Below are positions 1 to 5,002 of a DNA stretch of 5,002 nucleotides, one piece after another (position 1 is the first letter of the stretch; every line of letters begins with the position of its first letter). The position numbers and the translations under genes are program-made. This stretch comes from Rhodospirillales bacterium (GTDB taxonomy: Bacteria > Pseudomonadota > Alphaproteobacteria > Acetobacterales > Acetobacteraceae). The notes beneath the pieces were generated by a model, which saw only the letters and a list, made by a program, of their open reading frames with translations, was not told where the DNA came from and made no database searches. The DNA lies in contig JAGWIL010000135.1 in NCBI GenBank assembly GCA_028866335.1, positions 1-5,002 of the forward strand, given 5' to 3'.

Positions 1-336
1 GCGCCTTTGCGCACGGAAAACCGCTACCGCCATTATAACGAGGCGGAGCTGCACGAGCTTGGCTTTATCCGCCGCTCGCGGGACCTTGGGTTTTCCTTCG
101 AGGATATTCGCCAGCTGCTTTCGCTTTGGCGCGATAAAGGGCGCAGCTCCGCCGAGGTGAAGGCCATCGCATTGCGGCATATTCAGGAGCTAGACGAAAA
201 AGCCGCTTCCCTGGCGGCAATGAGCCGCACCTTGAAGCGCCTGGCCGCCACCTGCCATGGGGATGACCGGCCCGATTGCCCGATTCTGGAGGCGCTGGAT
301 GCCGCTGGAATGGCAGTTTCCTGTTGCGATCCTTGA
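1..336 (+). CDS. cueR: Copper-responsive MerR-family transcriptional regulator (CueR/HmrR type), 5'-truncated by window edge
   Basis: This is the C-terminal 111 residues of a MerR-family activator that senses cytosolic Cu(I) and remodels the promoter of copper-efflux genes. Reading from base 1, RTENRYRHY matches the end of the MerR winged-helix domain (compare RSENGYRTY in E. coli CueR). The long dimerisation helix follows, then the metal loop TCHGDDRPDCPILEAL. The two loop cysteines (fragment residues 85 and 93) have the C-x7-C spacing of CueR Cys112/Cys120. The serine in SSAEVK (fragment residue 50) aligns with CueR Ser77, which in this family marks sensors of monovalent ions rather than zinc. 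The tail has an extra Cys-Cys pair (108-109), like the CueR CCHH tail. By alignment from memory about 27 N-terminal residues lie outside the window, so the TTG at base 7 is not the start. The target copper gene is not in view. Family assignment is strong; copper rather than silver or gold is inferred. Confidence 0.88.
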   Translation, partial: APLRTENRYRHYNEAELHELGFIRRSRDLGFSFEDIRQLLSLWRDKGRSSAEVKAIALRHIQELDEKAASLAAMSRTLKRLAATCHGDDRPDCPILEALDAAGMAVSCCDP

Positions 337-373
337 CTTTGCGGCGCTCATTGCCGATACGGGGCGCATTGAC

Positions 374-408
374 CTGGGCGCGATCCGCGCTCGGCGCACT
401 GCTGCGCC
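374..408 (+). promoter_or_regulatory. Two adjacent stem-loops in the leader between the MerR gene and the helicase
   Basis: The 95-base gap holds two hairpins. The first spans 374-394: a perfect GCGCG/CGCGC core (378-382 with 386-390) around an ATC loop, extendable to nine pairs including two G-U wobbles. The second spans 393-408: GGCGCA pairs perfectly with TGCGCC around a CTGC loop. They share bases 393-394, so the extended first stem and the second stem compete slightly. No T-run follows directly; the nearest (429-433) is 20 bases on, after the ribosome binding site. A helicase 5' leader structure, a Rho-independent-like end for the upstream gene, or chance in GC-rich DNA are all possible. 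Confidence 0.4.
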
Positions 409-417
409 ACACACCAC

Positions 418-424
418 GAGAGAG
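418..424 (+). promoter_or_regulatory. Ribosome binding site that fixes the helicase TTG start
   Basis: The purine run GAGAGAG ends seven bases before the TTG at 432. No ATG or GTG in this frame lies between the upstream MerR stop and this TTG, and the only earlier ATG (276) lies inside the MerR gene. The site therefore decides the start. Confidence 0.6.
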
Positions 425-431
425 CCAATTT

Positions 432-2030
432 TTGTCCGATACGAACGACGCCGAGCCAGTTGAAACCCAGGCCATTACGCCGGAGGCGGAACCCGCACCG
501 GCTGAAGCGGTTGATTTCGCGGCGCTGGGCCTTTCCGAGCCGATTTTGAGTGCGCTGGCCGAGAAGGGTTATTTGAAGCCCACGCCCATTCAGGCGCAGG
601 CCATTCCGGTTGTGCTGATGGGGCAGGATGTGCTGGGCGTGGCCCAGACCGGCACCGGCAAAACCGCTGGCTTTACCCTGCCGATGCTCGATATTCTGGC
701 GGGCTCGCGTGCCCGCGCGCGGATGCCGCGTTCGCTTATTCTGGAGCCGACGCGCGAGCTGGCGCTGCAAGTGGCGGAAAATTTCGTTCAATACGGCAAG
801 AACCTGAAGCTGAACCATGCGCTGCTGATTGGCGGCGAGAGCATGGCGGACCAGAAGGCAGTGCTCACCAAGGGCGTGGATGTGCTGATCGCCACCCCCG
901 GCCGGTTGATCGATCTGTTCGAGCGCGGCGGGCTGCTGCTGCGCGATGTGCGGGTACTGGTGATCGACGAAGCCGACCGGATGCTGGATATGGGCTTCAT
1001 TCCGGATATTGAGCGCATTGTGGCGATGCTGCCCACCACCCGGCAGACGCTGTTTTTCTCCGCCACCATGGCGCCGGAAATTCGCCGCCTCGCGGATGCT
1101 TTTCTCACCAACCCCAAGCAGATCAGCGTTTCTCGCCCGGCATCGGTTGCCACCACCATCACCTCTGGCCTGGTGCTGGTGAACGAGCACGACAAGCGCG
1201 AGGCCCTGCGCCGGTTACTGCGCGGCGAGGAGGGGCTGAACGCCCTGGTGTTCTGCAACCGCAAGCGCGATGTGGATATTCTGCTCAAATCCCTGCTCAA
1301 GCATGGTTTCGCCGCCGGTGCGCTGCATGGCGATCTGGCGCAGAGCGTGCGCTTTGCCACGCTGGAGAAGTTCAAGGCCGGGGATCTGCAAATTCTCGTC
1401 TGCTCGGATGTCGCGGCGCGCGGCATTGATATTGGCGGGCTAAGCCATGTGTTCAATTTCGACGTGCCGCACCACGCCGAGGATTACGTGCACCGCATTG
1501 GCCGTACGGGCCGCGCCGGGCGCGAGGGCAAAGCCTATACGCTGGCAGCACCTGGCGACAAGCTGGCGGTTGAAGCGGTGGAGAAACTGATTAATGCCAC
1601 GATTCCGCGCATAGCGATTGAGGGGCTGGACCCGGCTGAATGGTCTGACGAGGATGGCCGCAAGCGTGGGCGCGGGGCCAGCCGTGGTGGCCGTGAGAAT
1701 GGGCGCGAACGGGGCCGTGGCAAGGAACGGGAGCCTGCGAAGGAGCCGGAGCGCAAGGCCGAGGCCCCGGCGCGGCAGGAACGTGCACCCCGGCCTGAGC
1801 GAGACGCGGAGCGCAAGCCCGCTGAACGCCGCGAGCGCAGCAGAGACAATGACCGTGGTGAGCGCGGGGACTACCGTGGCGAGCGCGATAATGGCCCGGC
1901 GGTGCAAGGTTTTGGTAACAATGTTCCGGCCTTCATGCTCATCCGCCGTCGTGGCGCTGCGGCTGTGGCCGATGATGGCCAGAATGGCAATGGCGGCCCG
2001 GGGGATAACGGCTCAGACATCGCGGCCTGA
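432..2030 (+). CDS. DEAD-box ATP-dependent RNA helicase, RhlE-like, with Arg/Gly/Glu-rich C-terminal tail
   Basis: A cytoplasmic ATP-dependent RNA helicase of 532 residues that would locally unwind RNA duplexes, typically in ribosome assembly, RNA decay or cold adaptation. All core motifs are intact. They are: Q-motif (Phe29 and GYLKPTPIQ, 46-54), motif I AQTGTGKT (71-78), Ia PTRELALQ (106-113), Ib TPGR (155-158), II DEAD (179-182), III SAT (210-212), IV LVFCNRK (272-278), V VCSDVAARGIDI (323-334) and VI HRIGRTGRAG (354-363). After about residue 408 comes a disordered, highly charged tail rich in RG, RE and ER, then a short PAFMLIRRR segment (499-507) and an acidic Gly/Asn end. Such basic tails usually give extra, nonspecific RNA binding. 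The TTG start is chosen from the binding site at 418-424; an ATG at 276 would add 52 residues that are only out-of-frame MerR sequence. The methyltransferase follows after three bases. The helicase call is certain; the RhlE subgroup is less so. Confidence 0.95.
   Translation: MSDTNDAEPVETQAITPEAEPAPAEAVDFAALGLSEPILSALAEKGYLKPTPIQAQAIPVVLMGQDVLGVAQTGTGKTAGFTLPMLDILAGSRARARMPRSLILEPTRELALQVAENFVQYGKNLKLNHALLIGGESMADQKAVLTKGVDVLIATPGRLIDLFERGGLLLRDVRVLVIDEADRMLDMGFIPDIERIVAMLPTTRQTLFFSATMAPEIRRLADAFLTNPKQISVSRPASVATTITSGLVLVNEHDKREALRRLLRGEEGLNALVFCNRKRDVDILLKSLLKHGFAAGALHGDLAQSVRFATLEKFKAGDLQILVCSDVAARGIDIGGLSHVFNFDVPHHAEDYVHRIGRTGRAGREGKAYTLAAPGDKLAVEAVEKLINATIPRIAIEGLDPAEWSDEDGRKRGRGASRGGRENGRERGRGKEREPAKEPERKAEAPARQERAPRPERDAERKPAERRERSRDNDRGERGDYRGERDNGPAVQGFGNNVPAFMLIRRRGAAAVADDGQNGNGGPGDNGSDIAA
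1659..1886 (+). repeat. Low-complexity RG/RE/ER-encoding tract in the helicase tail
   Basis: Codons for helicase residues about 410-485 are dominated by CGN, GAG/GAA and GGN, giving imperfect short repeats of RG, GRE, ERG and PER units. There is no exact repeat unit, so this is compositional bias rather than a tandem array. It explains the long open antisense frames over this stretch. Confidence 0.7.
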
Positions 2031-2033
2031 GCC

Positions 2034-3101
2034 GTGTCTCACTGCGTTCATTTCGGTATTTGTGGCGGTTGCGCCAGCGATAACCGCGACCAGCCAAACA
2101 AGCGCGCTTTGCTGGCGAACGCCCTTTCCCGCGCGGGTTATGCGGGGGTGGAGGTGGCGGCACTGGTGCAGGTGCCGCTGCACACCCGCCGCCGGGTGGA
2201 TTTAGCCGCCAGCCGCAAGGGCACGGAAATTACCCTGGGGCTGCACCGCGCACGCTCATCGGACGTGGTGGACATGCAGGAATGCACCCTGCTGCACCCT
2301 GGTTTCCTGCCCCTGCTGCCGCCCTTGCGCGTGCTGCTACGCAGCCTGAACTGCTTCCGGCGCGAGGCCTCCGTGGTGATAAACTGGCTGGATAACGGGC
2401 CGGATATTCTGCTGCGCGCCGATGCCCCGCTCACCCAGCCGGACAGAACGCGGCTGATTGCCTTTGCGCGCGAGCATAACGCGCCGCGCATTTGCGTGGC
2501 CGAGCCTAAGAGTTCGCCAGAGCCGGTGATTATGCTGGCCAACCCGGTGCTGCGGTTTGCAAATGTGGAGGTGACACCTCCGCCCGGCGGGTTTTTGCAG
2601 GCAAGCCCGGAGGGCGAGGCGGCGATAACCGAGGCGATGCTGGTGGGGCTGCCGAAGCTGCGAAATAAAAGCCGGATTATTGAGCTTTTTGCAGGTTGCG
2701 GCACGCTGAGTTTCGCCCTGGCGCAGAAGGCGCGGGTGGAGGCGTATGAAGGCGACGAGGCTGCTGTTTTCGCCGCTGATAAAGCCATGCGTGCGGCGGG
2801 GCTCGCCGGGCGCGTGACCATAACCCGGCGGGATTTATACAGGCGCCCGCTGCTGGTTCAGGATTTTAAGGGGGCGGACGCCGTGGTGCTGGACCCGCCT
2901 TTTGCCGGAGCTGGCCCGCAAATGAAGTTTCTGGCGGGTGCAGGTGTGGCGCGGATTATTTACGTAAGCTGCAACCCGGATGCCCTGGCGCATGATGCGG
3001 GATTGCTGAGGCAGGCAGGGTATAAAGTGCTAAACGCCACGCCGATTGACCAGTTTCCGTTCTCGGAGAATGTCGAGAGTGTGGTGGTGTTTGGAGTTTA
3101 A
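2034..3101 (+). CDS. Class I SAM-dependent RNA uridine-5 methyltransferase (TrmA/RlmC/RlmD family)
   Basis: A 355-residue RNA m5U methyltransferase expected to transfer a methyl group from SAM to C5 of a uridine in rRNA (or tRNA) through a covalent cysteine intermediate. An N-terminal cysteine cluster CxHFGxCGGC (Cys4, Cys10, Cys13) plus Cys84 matches the 4Fe-4S site of RlmD/RlmC. The SAM-binding loop ELFAGCGTL is at 217-225, DPPFAG (usually DPPRxG) at 287-292, the nucleophile motif YVSCNP at 310-315 with Cys313, and the general-base glutamate in NVES is Glu348. GFLQAS (186-191) matches the family's FFQxN region. It lacks the N-terminal TRAM RNA-binding domain of RlmD; 355 residues is closer to RlmC. 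The GTG start is the only one that keeps the cysteine cluster directly after the helicase stop. The Shine-Dalgarno is poor, so translational coupling to the helicase is likely. The exact substrate base cannot be told from sequence alone. Confidence 0.92.
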   Translation: MSHCVHFGICGGCASDNRDQPNKRALLANALSRAGYAGVEVAALVQVPLHTRRRVDLAASRKGTEITLGLHRARSSDVVDMQECTLLHPGFLPLLPPLRVLLRSLNCFRREASVVINWLDNGPDILLRADAPLTQPDRTRLIAFAREHNAPRICVAEPKSSPEPVIMLANPVLRFANVEVTPPPGGFLQASPEGEAAITEAMLVGLPKLRNKSRIIELFAGCGTLSFALAQKARVEAYEGDEAAVFAADKAMRAAGLAGRVTITRRDLYRRPLLVQDFKGADAVVLDPPFAGAGPQMKFLAGAGVARIIYVSCNPDALAHDAGLLRQAGYKVLNATPIDQFPFSENVESVVVFGV

Positions 3102-3928
3102 TTCTGGTTTTTTCCTGTTAGTGGGTAATATTTTTCTAGATCCGGGATAAGCTCTTTGTATAAAAATTCAGTTTTATAAACATGTAGACCCCGCTTCTTT
3201 AATTGCGCAGAAGCTTTCGTCCCGATTTGGTATAGAGTCTCATAAAGTACTACGGCGAAACCAATACAATCGTCTGTTGTCTCTGGTATAATTTTCATAA
3301 GATTTTTGTATCGTTCATCGATATGGCCCCTAGAGATTAGTTCACCAAAGTAAAGTGAAGCTTTATCATCTTCGGACATCGGCATCTTTCGATATTCAGA
3401 AATGAAATCATTTCTTTGTAAAAGAAACTCATTTAAAATAGTTATAAACTCTGAAAGTCTGACCAACAAAAGTAAAGAATTTGAATTAGCAACAAATTTG
3501 CTAGAGAAAATTCCCTTTAAATCTTCAATGGGCGTCCAGACTGAGTGAAAGTTTTTCATTTTTAAAATGCAATGAAACTTAGGCGGTATTGAATCGCTTT
3601 TGCTTGTCAAAAAGGCATTTCTCTCGGAAACGGTTTTTTTATATTCGTTGGAAGTTGGCAGGACAATTTGCTTTTTAAAATTGATAAATGTTTGAACAAT
3701 CCCAACAGTATAAGCAATTGCAAGATTAATTCCATTAATTTGAAGAATTAGCTCTTTGCGTCTGGCTTGACGTTCTGCCAGCTTTTGCGCCCCCCAAGTT
3801 CCAAAGAAGGCGGCGGCAATAGGTCCAATTAAGGTGATAAAAACAGGATGGTTTAGAGTCCGGTCGACAAAATAACCGACTACCTCAATGGCGTAGATAA
3901 CAGAGTGATTTATTTGTTGGTGATCCAC
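3098..3928 (-). CDS. Uncharacterised AT-rich protein with N-terminal membrane segment
   Basis: A 276-residue protein I cannot assign to a named family. Residues 29-46 (VFITLIGPIAAAFFGTWG) form one hydrophobic, Gly/Ala-rich segment, followed at once by a basic stretch (QKLAERQARRKE, 48-59). That pattern fits a membrane anchor with a cytoplasmic C-terminal part. The next stretch (60-84) is moderately hydrophobic and probably a helix; the rest looks soluble and mainly helical, with charged and aromatic residues. There is no nuclease, kinase, NTPase or DNA-binding motif I can see. Proteins with a similar GPI-AAFFG-WGAQ-AER opening occur sporadically as hypotheticals, as I recall. The start is GTG at 3928: it is the only start codon in frame ahead of the membrane segment, and the first internal Met is at 124. 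It lies 24 bases downstream of the rhodanese stop on the same strand, so may share its transcript. GC is about 35-40% by eye against 60% or more in its neighbours, which suggests horizontal acquisition. Confidence 0.8.
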   Translation of the reverse strand: MDHQQINHSVIYAIEVVGYFVDRTLNHPVFITLIGPIAAAFFGTWGAQKLAERQARRKELILQINGINLAIAYTVGIVQTFINFKKQIVLPTSNEYKKTVSERNAFLTSKSDSIPPKFHCILKMKNFHSVWTPIEDLKGIFSSKFVANSNSLLLLVRLSEFITILNEFLLQRNDFISEYRKMPMSEDDKASLYFGELISRGHIDERYKNLMKIIPETTDDCIGFAVVLYETLYQIGTKASAQLKKRGLHVYKTEFLYKELIPDLEKYYPLTGKNQN

Positions 3929-3957
3929 TCCATGCCGTTCCCTTGCGTTTGATCACC
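3919..3957 (-). repeat. Inverted repeat GGTGATC/GATCACC spanning the rhodanese-to-orphan junction
   Basis: Bases 3919-3925 and 3951-3957 are perfect 7-base inverted repeats with a 25-base spacer. In the minus-strand transcript the 5' arm overlaps the rhodanese TGA stop, the loop holds the AAGGGA ribosome binding site, and the 3' arm begins directly after the GTG start codon of the AT-rich gene. It could modulate translation of that gene, or be chance. Confidence 0.4.
3939..3944 (-). promoter_or_regulatory. Ribosome binding site AAGGGA upstream of the AT-rich gene
   Basis: The site lies 10 bases before the GTG at 3928 but only 5 bases before an out-of-frame ATG at 3933. That ATG opens a seven-codon frame (MEWITNK) closing at 3910. 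Spacing alone does not settle which start is used; only the GTG gives the long protein. Confidence 0.45.
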
Positions 3958-4363
3958 CCTGCCGCCAGGGTAGTCCCTCAGCCTTCCATCCCGCCACGGT
4001 GCCTCTGTGCCCGCGGGCGTCCGGCGGGCCTTCAAACCCATCTTTCACATTATAAACATGTTTGAACCCCGCAGCCTTGGCAGTCTGCGCGGCGGCCATG
4101 CTGCGCGCACCGGAGCGGCAGATGAAATACACATGCGCCTCTGGCCCCACATGGGCGGCGGCCAGCGCCTCCATGAATTTCGGGTTAGGCTGCATGGTGG
4201 GAAACACCTGCCACTGGTTCAGTACCGGCTGTTTGCCGGTCTGGCTTAAATCCGGCAGGCCGGTGAAGTTCCACTCGGCATTGGTACGCACATCGCACAA
4301 AACCGCATCCGGATTGCTCATTAAGGCTTCCCAGACCTGTCGCGGTGACACATCTTCGATCAT
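3953..4363 (-). CDS. Single-domain rhodanese-like sulfurtransferase
   Basis: A 136-residue cytoplasmic protein with one rhodanese domain, expected to carry a persulfide on its active-site cysteine and pass sulfane sulfur to an acceptor such as a thiol. The CH2A-like start VLCDVRTNAEW is at 21-31, the active loop CRSGARS at 82-88 with catalytic Cys82, the NVKDGFEG segment at 105-112 and the closing GWKAEGLPWRQ at 125-135. These are standard for small alphaproteobacterial rhodaneses, and nothing essential is missing. The ATG at 4363 is preferred because GGAGGG sits four bases ahead of it. An ATG four codons earlier (4375) has no good binding site, and the frame further upstream (to 4666) is antisense to cysteine synthase. 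It is divergent from the cysteine synthase gene 49 bases away, so a role in sulfur assimilation or sulfide handling is inferred. The physiological donor and acceptor are unknown. Confidence 0.93.
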   Translation of the reverse strand: MIEDVSPRQVWEALMSNPDAVLCDVRTNAEWNFTGLPDLSQTGKQPVLNQWQVFPTMQPNPKFMEALAAAHVGPEAHVYFICRSGARSMAAAQTAKAAGFKHVYNVKDGFEGPPDARGHRGTVAGWKAEGLPWRQG

Positions 4364-4367
4364 AATA

Positions 4368-4373
4368 CCCTCC
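4368..4373 (-). promoter_or_regulatory. Strong ribosome binding site GGAGGG for the rhodanese
   Basis: GGAGGG on the minus strand ends four bases before the ATG at 4363. It overlaps the alternative ATG at 4375-4373 and so favours the downstream start. Confidence 0.65.
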
Positions 4374-4381
4374 ATGAGTCT

Positions 4382-4396
4382 TATGCACGCAGCATA
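4382..4396. promoter_or_regulatory. Candidate operator: inverted repeat TATGC-N5-GCATA between the divergent rhodanese and cysK genes
   Basis: A perfect 5-base inverted repeat with a 5-base spacer is centred at 4389, almost exactly midway in the 49-base gap between the two start codons (4363 and 4413). The TATGC/GCATA arms could bind a dimeric regulator controlling both genes. I cannot assign clear -10 and -35 boxes, and the arms are short. Confidence 0.35.
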
Positions 4397-4398
4397 GC

Positions 4399-4403
4399 GA
4401 GGA
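4399..4403 (+). promoter_or_regulatory. Ribosome binding site GAGGA for cysteine synthase
   Basis: GAGGA lies nine bases before the ATG at 4413. It supports that start, which also places the family's NTPLIRL motif at the usual distance from the N-terminus. Confidence 0.6.
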
Positions 4404-4412
4404 CGGTTACGA

Positions 4413-5002
4413 ATGGAAACAGTGGCGGACGGGTTGATCGGCGCGATCGGCAACACCCCTCTCATCAGGCTGAAGCGGGCTTCCGCCGCCACAGGCTGCG
4501 AGATTCTGGGCAAGGCGGAGTTCTGCTCGCCCGGTGGCTCAGTGAAAGACCGTGCCGGGCTGGCGATTATCCGCGATGCCGAGGCGCGCGGCGTGCTAAA
4601 GCCCGGCGGCACTATTGTGGAAGGCACGGCGGGCAATACCGGCATTGGCATAACGCTGGTGGCCAATGCACTGGGCTATAAATCTGTCATCGTGATGCCG
4701 GAGACGCAAAGCCGGGAGAAGATTGATTTCTTGCGGATGATCGGCGCGGATTTGCGGCTGGTGCCGGCCAAGCCCTTCAAAGACCCCGGAAATTACGTGC
4801 ATGTCTCCCGCCGTTTGGCGGAGGAGCTGGGGGCGGTATGGGCCAACCAGTTCGATAATCTGGCCAACCGGGAGGGCCACCGCGCCACCACGGGGCAGGA
4901 GATTTGGAAACAAACCGGCGGGAAGGTGGATGCTTTTACCTGCGCCTGCGGCACCGGGGGCACGCTGGCCGGGGTATCCCTCGCGTTGAAGGCACACAAG
5001 CC
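4413..5002 (+). CDS. cysK: Cysteine synthase (O-acetylserine sulfhydrylase), PLP-dependent, 3'-truncated by window edge
   Basis: The first 196 residues of a fold-type II PLP enzyme that makes L-cysteine from O-acetylserine and sulfide in the cytoplasm. Landmarks are IGNTPLIRL (12-20), the Schiff-base lysine Lys45 in PGGSVKDR (40-47), the substrate-binding loop [10 protein letters not shown] (70-79), and the PLP-phosphate loop GTGGT (180-184). The EGTAGNTG loop, in place of EPTSGNTG, and the [17 protein letters not shown] segment (123-139) are typical of an alphaproteobacterial cysteine synthase A subgroup. The usual Asn before the PGGSVKDR motif (EFxNPGG) is Ser39 here. There is no frameshift in the visible part; the frame is open to the window end, and perhaps 130-150 residues are missing. 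It is divergent from the rhodanese, consistent with shared sulfur control. Cystathionine beta-synthase-like activity cannot be excluded from this half of the protein. Confidence 0.93.
   Translation, partial: METVADGLIGAIGNTPLIRLKRASAATGCEILGKAEFCSPGGSVKDRAGLAIIRDAEARGVLKPGGTIVEGTAGNTGIGITLVANALGYKSVIVMPETQSREKIDFLRMIGADLRLVPAKPFKDPGNYVHVSRRLAEELGAVWANQFDNLANREGHRATTGQEIWKQTGGKVDAFTCACGTGGTLAGVSLALKAHK

Noticed and set aside
369..374. TTGACC as a -35 box for a helicase promoter
   Set aside because: No plausible -10 sequence lies at the right distance; that stretch is GC-rich hairpin sequence.
276..431. Upstream ATG extension of the helicase by 52 residues
   Set aside because: The extension is out-of-frame MerR coding sequence plus the hairpin leader. 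The TTG at 432 has a suitable binding site and gives a normal N-terminus.
348..1190. Long antisense open frame over the helicase start and core (280 residues)
   Set aside because: It mirrors the conserved helicase codons. Its translation is rich in Gln, Arg and His with no recognisable motif, as expected of a shadow frame in GC-rich DNA.
1440..2205. Open frames on both strands over the helicase tail and the helicase/methyltransferase junction
   Set aside because: They arise from the Arg/Gly/Glu-rich low-complexity codons and have no domain, binding site or conserved pattern. The helicase and methyltransferase frames explain the region.
3061..3078. TCTCG/CGAGA inverted repeat near the end of the methyltransferase as a possible terminator
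   Set aside because: It has only a 5-base stem with an 8-base loop, lies inside the coding region, and has no adjacent T-run on either strand.
3088..3956. TTGGAGTTTAAT (left) and TTGCGTTTGAT (right) as flanking direct repeats of the AT-rich island
   Set aside because: The match needs a gap and mismatches, and is too short and imperfect to count as target-site duplication or attachment sites.
4364..4666. N-terminal extension of the rhodanese by about 100 residues
   Set aside because: It is antisense to the start of the clearly real cysteine synthase, and a strong GGAGGG site marks the ATG at 4363.

Overview
The window reads as ordinary chromosome from a GC-rich alphaproteobacterium. The flanking genes are roughly 60-65% GC by eye. 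The CueR/HmrR-type regulator ending, the cysteine synthase with an [10 protein letters not shown] loop and the alphaproteobacterial-style rhodanese all fit this, and an acetic-acid-bacterium or Rhodospirillales-like host is plausible. The genus cannot be told from the sequence.

Layout, left to right. (1) The 3' part of a copper-responsive MerR regulator runs off the left edge (1-336, +). (2) A 95-base gap holds two adjacent GC-rich stem-loops. (3) A complete RhlE-like DEAD-box RNA helicase has a TTG start and a long Arg/Gly/Glu-rich tail (432-2030, +). (4) Four bases after its stop codon begins a TrmA/RlmC/RlmD-type uridine-5 RNA methyltransferase with a GTG start (2034-3101, +). The helicase and methyltransferase look like a two-gene rRNA/tRNA-handling operon. 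(5) An AT-rich gene of unknown function lies on the other strand (3098-3928, -); its stop codon overlaps the methyltransferase stop in one TTAA. (6) A single-domain rhodanese lies just upstream of it on the same strand (3953-4363, -). (7) Divergent from the rhodanese, across 49 bases, is a CysK-type cysteine synthase cut off by the right edge (4413-5002, +).

Two functional themes are visible: RNA remodelling and modification (helicase and methyltransferase), and sulfur metabolism (rhodanese and cysteine synthase, divergently arranged around a small inverted repeat). The outlier is the 276-residue AT-rich gene between them. Its base composition and codon use differ sharply from both neighbours. 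It appears to have been inserted between the methyltransferase and the rhodanese, and it may ride on the rhodanese transcript. It has a predicted membrane segment near its N-terminus and no motif I recognise, so it is the main candidate for something undescribed. No stretch over 300 bases lacks a gene. I saw no tRNA, rRNA, CRISPR array, insertion sequence or convincing intrinsic terminator.
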